Shown here: positions 46,515 through 58,569 of the stretch, piece after piece
Layout of the letters: each line of letters opens with the position of its first letter
Position numbering within the stretch: the stretch's first letter is position 1
Assembly: GCF_012273895.1 (NCBI RefSeq)
Contig: NC_052116.1
Coordinates: forward strand, 2,914,001-2,978,000
Reading direction: 5' to 3'
DNA: 64,000 bases
Origin: Zerene cesonia
Taxonomy: Eukaryota > Arthropoda > Insecta > Lepidoptera > Pieridae
Made by a program: the position numbers and the translations under genes
The notes under the pieces: generated by a model
Told to the model about the DNA's origin: nothing
The model's database searches: none
What the model saw: the letters and a program-made list of their open reading frames with translations, nothing else

Positions 46515-46811
46515 TCATAACATAACGCGTATACACTTCAACATACAATGGAACGTACATAACGACTGTTCACAGATATCCAACATATAAATCCTTCCAT
46601 TGACACCGGTAATAAAATTATCGAAACAACCGCCAGTGTAATTGACATAGTACATGACGTTCAATTCACAAACATTGTTAGGCGAGGGGCGTTTCGAACA
46701 GCTGTCAAAACAGAACTGGATATTGGCCCAACCAATTTGCACGACACTATTTGGTGACAGACGATGCGCGCAGTGCGTGGGAGCAATGTAATTTAAAAAA
46801 AAACGGTACAT
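46515..46811 (-). CDS. unrecognised cysteine-rich reading frame, 98 residues from ATG
   Basis: The frame stays open from about 46975 down to TGA at 46515. The first ATG at 46811 gives 98 residues with nine Cys. Segments include THCAHRLSPNSVVQIGWANI, FCFDSCSKRPSPNNVCEL, YYVNYTGGCFDN and ICEQSLCTFHCMLKC. GC content is higher than in the flanks, as in a coding exon. The NYTGGCFDNF stretch faintly recalls a Kunitz motif, but the Cys spacing does not fit. No splice partner or promoter is seen, and it may be an exon or a chance frame. Confidence 0.25.
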   Translation of the reverse strand: MYRFFLNYIAPTHCAHRLSPNSVVQIGWANIQFCFDSCSKRPSPNNVCELNVMYYVNYTGGCFDNFITGVNGRIYMLDICEQSLCTFHCMLKCIRVML

Positions 46812-47750
46812 TTGAAAGAATGTTTCTAGAAGTTTTAAATATTCATTAACTTCGACCTCACCCCTAAATAAATGTGGAAACTTCACACTACACGTTTGAT
46901 AAGATGTAAATAAATAGTGTAAATAAATGAAAAAATGTCTAATACTTAGTTTAGTTAGTCCCCTTTATAAAGTCAAAATTATACATATGATCAATTACTG
47001 TAGTATAAGTTTGAATGAAGCATAGTAAAGTACATGATACTTTACGTTACTATCACCGTATTTCATAAAAAATATCGATAAAAAGTCATAATCTTATTAT
47101 TATGGTCTTTAAAATTTGCGAAGACCCAATGTCTTCCGTAAGGAGTCCCAGTCCCATTTCATTTACTCCTCACTATCTTGTTTTTTTTCCATCTCTATCA
47201 TCATCAGATGATCCAAAAGCCCTAAATAAATAAAACATAAAAAAACGCTTGTCCTTTGAGTTAGTTTCTTTCAATTTAATTTTATACTATATCATGATAA
47301 AATGGCCATGTTTCTAACTATTAACTTTTATAGAAATATCAATATATAAGAGTTTTTATTAAATAAAGAAGCTATTATAAAATAAGTAATTTTAAAATAA
47401 TCTTTATTTATTAACAACTTATTCTAAGAGTTCCAATTGCCACTGGCTTTGGAAAAGAGATCACTGTCGCTGTAACTGTTCACTTTTCACTCACAAGATT
47501 TAGTAGTATTTTTTTTCGATACAAAACACTGAGAGATGGAAATATTATGGCCAATAAATCATCCTTGCTTTCCCGTTGTGACTGATCGGTATTAATCTTT
47601 GTCAGATGCTTCCAGAAATCCAGACTTCATCAAAGCCACGCAATAACAAGTTTCCCAACTCATAATTCACTTATAACATTTGTTCTTAAATCTTTGCAGT
47701 TTCAGTGATGTCCATGTGAAACTATAATCTATATAAATAAATAAATGTGT

Positions 47751-47936
47751 ATTTAGAAATTAAAAACTTTTCAACGGATTTTAAACGGGGGTCCAGTCTC
47801 CCCGTGACCACGCTCGCTGTAGTGTTCGAAACGTCGGGTTAATAATATAATGAATAAATCGCGTTTAAAATCCGTTGAAAAGTTTTTAATTTCTAAATGT
47901 ATAATACTCGCGTAAAACCAAACACAAGAAAATACT
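47751..47936 (-). repeat. hairpin-type dispersed repeat with perfect 37-bp inverted arms
   Basis: The arms at 47751-47787 and 47862-47898 are exact inverses (ATTTAGAAATTAAAAACTTT onward), with a 74-base loop containing CACGCTCGCTG and TTCGAAACGTCGGGTTAA. A diverged copy in the other orientation lies at 14946-15165. Confidence 0.75.
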
Positions 47937-49719
47937 AAATGTGTATTTTTGATCCTGAGTAATACGAAGTATTTTGTACATTTCGTGCATATATTCCGAC
48001 CAATATCTTAATATTCCGACCAATTTTAATGAAAATTTCTGTAGCTGTTGCATATATGCATGGCTTTTTTAAGAAAAAGGGAAATTAAGGTTTCCCGCCT
48101 AAAAAAATTAACTTTTTTCGTAGTCGAAGTCGTGGGTGTCTAACGCACCTACATGTTATGAATGTTTATGAAGATATCTGATTAAAATTAAATTCTTAAA
48201 TGCATTAGCTTATTATTTAAAATAGGAAAACCGAACATGAATGCGAGCCAAAAAACTTCCAACTGTTATTAATTAAAAATAAAAAAAATGCAACTTTAAG
48301 TAGTATCAAATATATAGTTTCAAATTTCATCCTACCTTAACTTAATTAAACACGCACTAAAATATCAGAAACAAAAAAATGCTTCTAAAACTTAGTAACC
48401 ATCAATTTTCTAATTTTAAAAAGCGGGAGCTTTTAACTCAAAAGTATCTTTAGACACATTGTCATCACGCGGCAAAACGCAGCCAACTTAAAATGAACAC
48501 CTGCAGCTAAGCGGATGACGTCATAGTTGAATACATATCTGTGAAAATTATAACCCCTTTCACTTCCTACCCTCTTAATAGGGTCGTACAGGAAATAGTA
48601 TTACTTTGCCTCATTTTCATCAACGCTATAAAAGCCTTTCATACGTGATGCGGTTATTTATTTACAATAAAGTGTATTATAGAGATCGTTACTCAATTTG
48701 TATTCACGTCGTGGTCATTATTACGAATCGGTACGGTCTATGAAACCCATTGGGAACATATTTACGGTATATTATGGAAATTTCGTTATATTTTACTATG
48801 TTTCCTAACTCATAATGTAGACGATTCTTGATCAAATTTTAGGTATTAGATTAGTTTAGGTTATGGGATGAAATATGACGTATGTAAATTTTGCTTTGTC
48901 ATCTCCAGTAAGCTGCGAAGTGAACTTAATGAACCGCTCAGTCTGACTACTCATGGCATAATACCTCACAAATTTATATCACAATATTATAATAATTTAG
49001 ATTGTAAATTTCAGAAATAAAAAAGTGATTGATTCCTCTTTCCATTAATCTTTGACAATTTCAATCTAAATATCAGCGATATTCCATAAGAATTTATTAT
49101 TTTATTACATGAAGTAGGTGCTTTATCTTCATGTTCATGAAATATAGGTCGGAAGTAAGGATTCTTTTTCCTTGATCACAACATTTGCTCGATCATATTC
49201 GTTATTTATTATCATTATTGCGTTTGATATTGTCAGAAGAAGGATATTACGTAAAATTTAAGAATTTTACGCCATAAAAATAACGGCTATTTAACCTTCA
49301 CCCATTTAACAATTCACGTAAAGATAGAGTAATATTTGTCATCAACTAGTGTTCAAAGTTGTTCCTATTTCCTGATTGTCTTAATCCATATTACTATGAA
49401 AATAGCTGAGTCTTGTAGGCTAGAAATCATTTAAATAGAATACTTAACACCTATGCGATTTCTTTATAAGCTTTTATTTTACTCTTAAAACGTAGCTCTT
49501 GTGAAGACACCTTTACAGGTTTTGTTTTCAACGTCAACAAACTGTAGGCAATGGGCTCTCAGTAAATTTATAAAAGGATCGTAATTTGTAGGTAAAGTAG
49601 TCTAATTTTGTACACAAAAATTAACTGCTGTAATTATCATGTCGCTTTAGGCTGAAAATTTGACATTTAACGTTAAACTTAATGCGTAATTAAATTTTAA
49701 TAATCCTACTACCCTGCTA

Positions 49720-49909
49720 ATCCTACTAAGAAAGTTTGTAAGGTTGTGTTTGTGTTTGTTGCTCTTTCACGCAAAAACTACTGAACCGGTTGCAGTGAAA
49801 TTTGGTACGTAGACAGCTGGACAACTCGAATAACATATAGGCAACTTTTTATCCCGATATTCCTACGGGATACGGACTTACGCAGGTGAAAACGCAGGGC
49901 GCAGCTAGT
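49720..49909 (-). repeat. dispersed repeat, family A, reverse copy
   Basis: It is the inverse of family A, ending GGGCGCAGCTAGT. The adjacent 49631-49711 matches the tail at 43561-43650 in inverted orientation. Confidence 0.8.
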
Positions 49910-50196
49910 TATTCATATATTTTCTAAACTATGCTATCCGACTAAGAATAAAAACGTCAATGACCTTTATGAGCTAATGTCTAATGTTGGTTCAAAAATA
50001 CGATTTATTTGGAAATTTAGAATTTCATTTAATTTATTATATTAAAAAATTACGGTTTTATCTTACATCAAACTTAAATAAAAACGTAATTTCTTACTTA
50101 AGATTTATAAGTCGTGTGTATTAACAACTTTGACGTCACAAAGAAACAGAATCGATCGTATTCTTATTTAAATAGCATTGAATTTATATGATTACT

Positions 50197-50320
50197 AGCG
50201 GCCCGCCCTCAGTAAATGGGCTATCTAACACTGAAGGAATTTTTCAAATCGAACTAATAGTTCCTGAGATAAGTGCGTTCAAACAAACAAACTACTGCTT
50301 TATAATATTAGTATAGATAA
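50197..50320 (+). repeat. dispersed short element, family E, partial
   Basis: ACTAGCGGCCCGCCCTCAG, ATGGGCTATCTAACACTGA and a TTTATAATATTAGTATAGAT end match the inverse of 42408-42592. Confidence 0.65.
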
Positions 50321-51005
50321 TGTTTTAATTAGCATCGAATAAGAAAGTAGACGATATTGTACCAACGCCATGGACCTCCCAAAGCTAAAGGCGTTTTCTC
50401 CGTACATTGATATTCTCCAGGACGTCCAGGACAAAATAGATAGAACCCTACTATAAACACATGATTTTCCAAGTATTGTTACAGAAATATTTAAATAGAA
50501 ATACAATAAGATTTTATTAACCACTGACTTTAATTTTATAACATCTTAAAAATACGTCTACCCTACACTCTAGACTACAACCCTTATAAATACTCTAGCG
50601 AGACACAAATGCAACTCAGACGCATTAATAGTACTCGCAGCCATAAAATAACTTTGTCTGTAACTGCTTATGTCTAGAACTATTTTATTCATAGATAAGC
50701 AGAAGTGCTGGCTCGCTTAAAATGCAAACAGTTGACTCACGATAGAGCTTATGTATGGGCGAGGTGAAAAATAGACTAAGAGATGGTGTGGAAGTTTTCC
50801 AGACACTACGATCAAACAATTTGCTTATATAAAATATTTGGAACTTCTTTTTTCTGAAGGGAAAATTTTATTTCACAGTAAATATGCTACTAATATGTAG
50901 TGAAGCTGATGGTAAACGTTTAAATCAATAAATTTGTGATTCTTTTTTCAGAATGTTTTTGAAATAAATTATATCTACATATTTTAAAAACACAAATAAG
51001 AAATA

Positions 51006-52152
51006 CTTAGTCTGGCCATAAATACTGTTACAATTAATTATAAAAAAATATTACATTTGAATTTCGAATCTGTCATTTTTNNNNNNNNNNNNNNNNNNNN
51101 NNNNNNNNNNNNNNNNNNNNNNNNNNNNNNNNNNNNNNNNNNNNNNNNNNNNNNNNNNNNNNNNNNNNNNNNNNNNNNNNNNNNNNNNNNNNNNNNNNNN
51201 NNNNNNNNNNNNNNNNNNNNNNNNNNNNNNNNNNNNNNNNNNNNNNNNNNNNNNNNNNNNNNNNNNNNNNNNNNNNNNNNNNNNNNNNNNNNNNNNNNNN
51301 NNNNNNNNNNNNNNNNNNNNNNNNNNNNNNNNNNNNNNNNNNNNNNNNNNNNNNNNNNNNNNNNNNNNNNNNNNNNNNNNNNNNNNNNNNNNNNNNNNNN
51401 NNNNNNNNNNNNNNNNNNNNNNNNNNNNNNNNNNNNNNNNNNNNNNNNNNNNNNNNNNNNNNNNNNNNNNNNNNNNNNNNNNNNNNNNNNNNNNNNNNNN
51501 NNNNNNNNNNNNNNNNNNNNNNNNNNNNNNNNNNNNNNNNNNNNNNNNNNNNNNNNNNNNNNNNNNNNNNNNNNNNNNNNNNNNNNNNNNNNNNNNNNNN
51601 NNNNNNNNNNNNNNNNNNNNNNNNNNNNNNNNNNNNNNNNNNNNNNNNNNNNNNNNNNNNNNNNNNNNNNNNNNNNNNNNNNNNNNNNNNNNNNNNNNNN
51701 NNNNNNNNNNNNNNNNNNNNNNNNNNNNNNNNNNNNNNNNNNNNNNNNNNNNNNNNNNNNNNNNNNNNNNNNNNNNNNNNNNNNNNNNNNNNNNNNNNNN
51801 NNNNNNNNNNNNNNNNNNNNNNNNNNNNNNNNNNNNNNNNNNNNNNNNNNNNNNNNNNNNNNNNNNNNNNNNNNNNNNNNNNNNNNNNNNNNNNNNNNNN
51901 NNNNNNNNNNNNNNNNNNNNNNNNNNNNNNNNNNNNNNNNNNNNNNNNNNNNNNNNNNNNNNNNNNNNNNNNNNNNNNNNNNNNNNNNNNNNNNNNNNNN
52001 NNNNNNNNNNNNNNNNNNNNNNNNNNNNNNNNNNNNNNNNNNNNNNNNNNNNNNNNNNNNNNNNNNNNNNNNNNNNNNNNAAAAGTAATAAATGTTATTT
52101 GCAGTTAACAATTTTCTTTTTTCTTTATTACAATATTTATGGCAAGACTAGG
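51006..52152 (-). mobile_element. mariner/Tc1-like element, copy 2, interior in gap 3
   Basis: Its ends are the reverse complement of copy 1: left end CTTAGTCTGGCCATAAATAC and right end GTATTTATGG-type inverse ending GACTAGG, again flanked by TA. Sequence next to both gap edges matches copy 1 almost exactly, so the same element broke the assembly twice. Confidence 0.75.
51081..52080. other. assembly gap 3 (1000 N)
   Basis: A placeholder gap inside mariner-like copy 2. Confidence 0.95.
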
Positions 52153-52499
52153 TACTTTTATAGGGAGGGTTTACGTTTTTTTACCGCTTTCTGCTTATCT
52201 TTCATTAGCTTGTTCGTCCTAACTCAGAAACGACATAAAAGCTTCATCATATCAGCTTCATATATTTGATGATACTCGCAAAAAACGTGTTTATTTAAAT
52301 TCCATCGGACTAATAATTTAGTTTTACGCATATGGAAATCTAAGGCACCGAGTAGTAATTAAAATCGAATAATGAAACATGAACGTTCGTAAATAAATGA
52401 ATGCTTACCTTTCTTTACGAAAAAAAGCTATTGTGTGCTAGTGGAGCTTGGGGCTGACACATTTTCCTAGAATTGAAATGGGTAAATGTATCAATTTTT

Positions 52500-52720
52500 T
52501 TTTTTTTTTTATCTAATTTTTTTTATGTCACAGCGGGCAACTGAGCTGGTGGTTTGCCTAATGGTAAACGATTACTACCGCCCATGAACATTCGCAGAGG
52601 ATCAGATCTCTGAAAATGCGCTGCCCGCGTTTAGGGGATAAGGAATGGATTGATGACTCGAAAGAAGGAATGGACTGGGAAGGGATAGGAGAAGGAAATA
52701 GGCCGTCAAATATCAATATT
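52500..52720 (-). repeat. dispersed repeat, family C, reverse copy
   Basis: A T-run, then GGTGGTTTGCCTAATGGTAA, CTACCGCCCATGAACATT and purine-rich GGAATGGACTGGGAAGGG, all inverses of family C parts. Confidence 0.7.
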
Positions 52721-52724
52721 CAGC

Positions 52725-54265
52725 TCTTAAACTACAACAGTCCATACGGTTGACTCGTCACGGTTGTAAAGAGCGAAAGGTGTGTTCCGCGAACCCATTA
52801 GCTAATTGAACGAGCTCGGATACCAATTGCTGGTTGGCCTTTTTATTTTTCACGAATCTAAAGAATCGTTATCGCTTTGAACCAGACGATTTAACATTTT
52901 AACGGTTTCACGCGATTTATATCTTATTATTTAATTGCGAGTCAATATGCAACTGTTAGAGTTCCGAATGTTTAAGGCTTAATACATCTTCAATATGATT
53001 ATTTTAACGAGTTTAGATTAATGATTAATAATTTTAAATACGTGTATTTTGAAGTGCGTTTTGTGGCTCATTTTACGGATATGTTTTTAGTCTTCTGAAC
53101 CGATTTCGTAGTAACTAGCTGTCGGTTTATAGTTACATTTAGTGATATTGAATTTATATTTATTGGGACTGACTTCAGATGTATAAGTCATTGATATATC
53201 TGAGTATTACATGTAATAAAACACTTATATTTAGTTAAATAACTAGTATTATTACAAAAAAATAAACCGTTTTTAAATTGTCACAACTAACCCAATTTTA
53301 AATGGAAAGCACTGCTTTCAAGTTAAAAGAATAAAAAAAAATCGATTCACCCAGTAAATAATTATAAGTTAATAAAAATATATTAATACAATCGAATTGG
53401 TAACCTACTCCTTTTTGTTAAGTCGGCTGATTGATGAAACTAATTCTCGTCTTTATTTATTATTATTACTATTTATTTATGAGGAATTATTTTCATACAT
53501 ACATATATTTTTGAAATTTACAATTTATAGCAATTACAATTTAGTTTAAATAAACATTATCCAACGATTATTTCATTTACTCTTATTTATTATTGAATGA
53601 ATGAATAAATGAAATACAATATGATGACGTCATAAATCAGTGTAGATTGTCAGCTATTACTGGGCCGTCAAGCATTGTCGGTAAATGCTAGCAAGTCAAT
53701 GCAATTACCTATTTGTGTGTTCTCTCTAAATACACATAGTGCACTTCTCTTTGCTAACTAAGCAAAAGGCGATCGTCAATTGTGACGAAGCGGCATAATT
53801 TTGTTATATTAAATTGAAATTAAACCTATTCGTATAATTAATCGTGGTCATACATTTTTTTACGTTTTTAATAAGGATTTAAAGTGTGATAAGACATTAG
53901 AAGAAATGGGATAGTAAAAAGTTATATACGTGTGTTTTTTAATTTCCATAGCACGTTAGCAAAAAATTTGATTAATTTACTATTTTGTAATGTAGAATGT
54001 TGCCCACAGAAAACACGATTTTAATTAATCACCCGACAGTCCCTAGACGCTCTGCACTCGGCGAATGTAAAATAGGTCGGCACATTTTCCATTTAAAATA
54101 TCAGTCAGAGGTAATAAATTACAATATATTATAATTTCATTAAATTACGGTATAGGTTGATTAAGTTTAGAATAAATAAATATGAAAAAAATTATTCAAT
54201 TGGCCAATACGAGATCCATTGTAGATGCATTGCATAAAACTGTTCAGGAGTTTGTTTAAAACTAG
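52725..54265. other. AT-rich region, no gene recognised
   Basis: I see no exon or complete element. Confidence 0.45.
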
Positions 54266-54267
54266 CT

Positions 54268-54440
54268 GCGATCCGCAATTTTACATGTATTAATGAGTTT
54301 TTCTTGTGAATCCCAATGCTTCTATGGGAATATATCAAAAAGGTAATCTAAGGTACATCAGCTATCTGTCATAGAAAGTCCCGTCAAAATTGGTCCAAAA
54401 AAATGTTTTTGTGTACGTACCTCTTTGTGTATGTTATACT
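54268..54440 (+). repeat. dispersed short element
   Basis: It begins CTAGCTGCGATCCGC and contains GTCATAGAAAGTCCCGTCAA, AATTGGTCC and a GTTTTTGTGTACGTACC segment. Confidence 0.5.
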
Positions 54441-54714
54441 ATTAAAAACAGACACGACAATTTATTTATATGAATATAAATATAGTTTCATAAATATTAT
54501 CTCTTTTAAATCGCTCAATAAATAAAACCTTTCATATATACATGATCCTGAGAAACATTGTTAGAATGAAGTTGGCAACCAGGCTGTTGCAGGCTTAAAT
54601 GACAGCTCAGCCAGCCTTTGTGGTCACTCCTTTAAACGTGGGTCAAAAAGATTAAAATAAGCCCAATTTATTTGTGATGTCTGATAAATCACGTTTATTC
54701 TGAATATACATTTG

Positions 54715-54900
54715 TTCACCCCAACGCAAAATTTTGATAAATCTCTATGTCTATGTGTCTGTATGCTTCGATTTTAAAAATTACGCAACAAATTTTGATA
54801 TGATTTTTTTAAAGGTAGATCGATTCAAGAAGAAGGTCTATATGTAATAAACATCCATGAAACTTTGAATTTAACGCGTGCGAAGCCGCGTAAGCTAGTA
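54715..54900 (-). repeat. dispersed short element, reverse copy
   Basis: It contains CTATGTCTATGTGTCTGTATG and ends ACGCGTGCGAAGCCGCGTAA followed by GCTAGTAT, the reversed 5' end of such elements. Confidence 0.5.
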
Positions 54901-54904
54901 TATA

Positions 54905-57900
54905 ACAATTATTGATTGTTGTTATTCAATTACACTTACCACAATTTGAGGTTACACCAACACTGCTAAGAGGTAAAGGCAATGACAATAATACAATTGA
55001 AACGCGAACCTGCTTTGATTAATTATACTGCTGTTTCCTATTCAATTAAGGAAATAAGCATTGTAATATGGTAGATACAAGACTATATTAATATGTTTAT
55101 ATGAAGTTGTAATTACTTCTATTGTCTGAATATATATAATACTTATATATACTTATATAGCCTCAGTACTCAATAAATCTTATCCGTATTAAAACCCTTC
55201 AATGTCGATGCGCGATTAACCAAACATAAATTTATAAAATCAAATAAAAATTTAATGTAAAGTCTATGTTAAGAGACTTTCTTTAAGCTTGAACTGATGT
55301 AATTTTATAGGAAAGTGACAAGAAAAAAAGTAATATCTAAAGAAATTATCTTCATCTATATTTTCCATGTAACGATAAAAAGTACCTAATGGGGACAAAG
55401 TTGTAGACAATTCAATTTGCTACTAATAATGCCTTATCAAGTTCTTTGTAGGATTACTAGTTTTGAAGATAACCCACAAAAATATTTTGCACCACTTTTT
55501 TCAACATGGCGGCTTCGGAACAAGATTGCGACCTCACAGACTGGGAGTTAAACTTCTATTTACTCTTCTAGACGTCCATCAAAAATTACGTATTCTGAGA
55601 AACGCAACCACAATGTAACACTTCAAACCGCGTGCATAAATATCTACCACGATATAACAGTTAAACAAATAACATATCATTTTAATTTTTCATTTTTACT
55701 TATGAATTGTCTCATAAGCATAAAACGTAGAACATTGTGCAGGTTAATGTACCTACTAATTAAGATTTACCTGAAACAAAACGGTAAATTGTTTCAGGCT
55801 AGCCGAGCTCGTATTGAAATGTTTCCCGCCATATTTGTACACAAAATGAATAAATTATAAAGAGTTACGATTGTGCGCTTTCGTTTTTGTTCCAAATTCA
55901 AAACATGGAACATAAACATGCCGAGTCCGCACTGTTTGAACAACTACTAATGAAACCGTTCTGTTACAGTTGTGCATTGTAAACCTTATGAAGTTTCGCC
56001 CTCCATTTTCTTTTCAAAATCTAATTCTGTAAAAAACTTCTGTCAACAATGGCCGGTTATGTACGATGTTTTTTTTTTATTATAAACCAGAAATTAATTT
56101 GAAATACAATCGTATAGTTGTAGCATTTAAATCCTTTGCTTTAAGTGGTAGTTAAAAGTAGTATTAGATTACAAATACACGTTTTCTTCAATTTAAGGGA
56201 AATAAGACATAACATTTTAAAACTATTTTTCACTTAACTAAACGAAACTGTTTTAAAAAGAAAAGCCCTAACCATCTACAGCGTAATTTATGTCCAGTAA
56301 AGGTAATCAAGGAACCATTAGTTTTCCATTCAGACAGCTTAATTTTTCCGCTAGTTTTATATGAAATTCTGTAAAATTCATAGATAATATTTAATATCTA
56401 TAATTAATGGAAATAGGAATCGTTTTTAACTTGATATGTTACCGAAAAACAGTCATTTCTCAGTGTATGGATGTTATGCTCATATTTTGAATGGATTTAC
56501 AAATTAGGAAATCATCATCAATTTGGAATATACCTAAGTATATGTTATATTTATTCGAACTTGGTTAAATAGAAATTATGTAACTTTCCCAGTGAATTAA
56601 TAGACCCGCCGAGAAAAAATACTTAACATAAATACATTTCTTATAATTAAAAATAATCTCGTACACGCCGTACTAACAGGTAACGACCGTACTCTATGGA
56701 ATCTCATTTACCTATCGAAAATTCAATTAAAAAATGTCCTACATTTTATTAATATAGACCTATTGTCTAATGTTGCTATCGAATAACGTGTATGCCACAT
56801 ATTGTATAATATTTCCAGCATTCGGTGTTTGATAATGGGAAACGTGTCTCTTAAAAACTCAGTTAATTTAATCTATAAAACGATGTTTATAGGTTTCGCT
56901 TGAGCTGTGTCACTTACGGTAATATGATTATGATTTACCTATGAAAATCAATACATCCACTATCGCGAAACGTGCGCTATCAGCTGAATATCTTAACTTG
57001 TTGATATAAACGTAAAAAACAACATTAACACAGAAATACATTCGCTAGTTGTAAAGCTTATTCATAAGCCGCTAACGCCCGCTTCGCTAAATCCCGCACA
57101 AAAAGTTCCGACGGAAGACATAGACAAATCGGTTTCTATATTTTGTACACGTTCGCAATGTTCTTAGTTTCTATATGGCTTATTCGGAAGATTTGTCAAT
57201 GGCTTAAATCTTTTCTCAGTCGCAGTTCAGCGCGGAGTTTGTTACTGGAATTGGTTTTGATTTCATATCTTCTAGTCACAATAGTGTCATGGGTTAAACA
57301 AATAAATATTAACGAAAAAATAAATATTTGATAAGCGATTATTAAAAACAATCAAAGAACATGATTACTGAAGTGACCATATGACTATTATTGTGTATTA
57401 TAGAACATTACAATATGTAAATAACTGAGGGTATTTAAATATAAAAAATCATGACAATAGGTTATTTTATGGTAAATTTCATTAGACGTTCATTTGCTCG
57501 CATTAAAAACAGTAGTTTACCTGAAAAAAGTTAAAGTTAACACACTAGAAACCTAAGCATGAATGGATTTACAGAACAAACATTGATTATAACCTAAGGT
57601 ACCGCTAGTCACCACATCGTTACGATGGGGTTTTTATAAATTAAATCACAAATAATTTGAGCTCTTTATTATTTTACTAAGGTTACTAATTACAATTAGA
57701 CCTTTTTGATTATATTATAATCATAGTATAATCTATGTTCTAGGTATTGCAACGAGAAAATTTCAAATTCATTTTCAAGATTTACAAATATTACATACAG
57801 TTTGTATACCTATGTATTTTCATATTTCCCATAAGTAAATACAATTTAATGTTACCTAAGTAGAAAGACTCACAAACGGAAAGTCTCGATCCAGAATTTA

Positions 57901-58560
57901 ATGTATAGCATTGGATGGAATCCAATTGATAAATTACGTACGATACTTTGTATGAATCCGTGCAGACAGTTGGAAATAAGGCATCATCTAACAATCCGCT
58001 AGTCTTGAAACAATTTAATTATGCATTACCGTAGAAACTATTTATAAAAATATTTTCAAAAAAAATGTTTCGCGCTCAATTGTTCTTTACAAAAAATTAC
58101 ATACACATGCAAAAAGATCTAAGATAATTTGGATTTAGAAACTTCAAAGCGTGGAATATTCATGAGGATGTCGATAAACAGAAAAATGTAAAACGTCATC
58201 ATTGATAATGAACAAATTAATGAATGAAATAAATTAAACTATTTATTTCCTACGTCGATGCCTTTTGACACAATCAATAACAAAAACATAAATCAATAAC
58301 AAAAATAATAATTAATGAATACTGGGCACGTGAAAAGTTCCAAATTTAAAATAATACTATGCTCCTACGTATTGAGAACCTACCATCGTTAAAAATAACA
58401 AAGCAACCGTGTAGACCCTTGTGAAGTGCTTTCAAGAAACGTTCAACTTAAAACCTCTCTCGTTCAGTGCCTGATTCAACTACAACGATTCGCACTCGAC
58501 CGTATAGAATTGTCCTGTCAAGAACTACCCTTAACTGTTTTACTTTTTTTTTTATTTTTT
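54905..58560. other. AT-rich region, no gene recognised
   Basis: I see no exon with splice support. A small element-like piece (CTAACGCCCGCTTCGCTAAA) lies near 57070. Confidence 0.45.
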
Positions 58561-58569
58561 TTTGTAATT

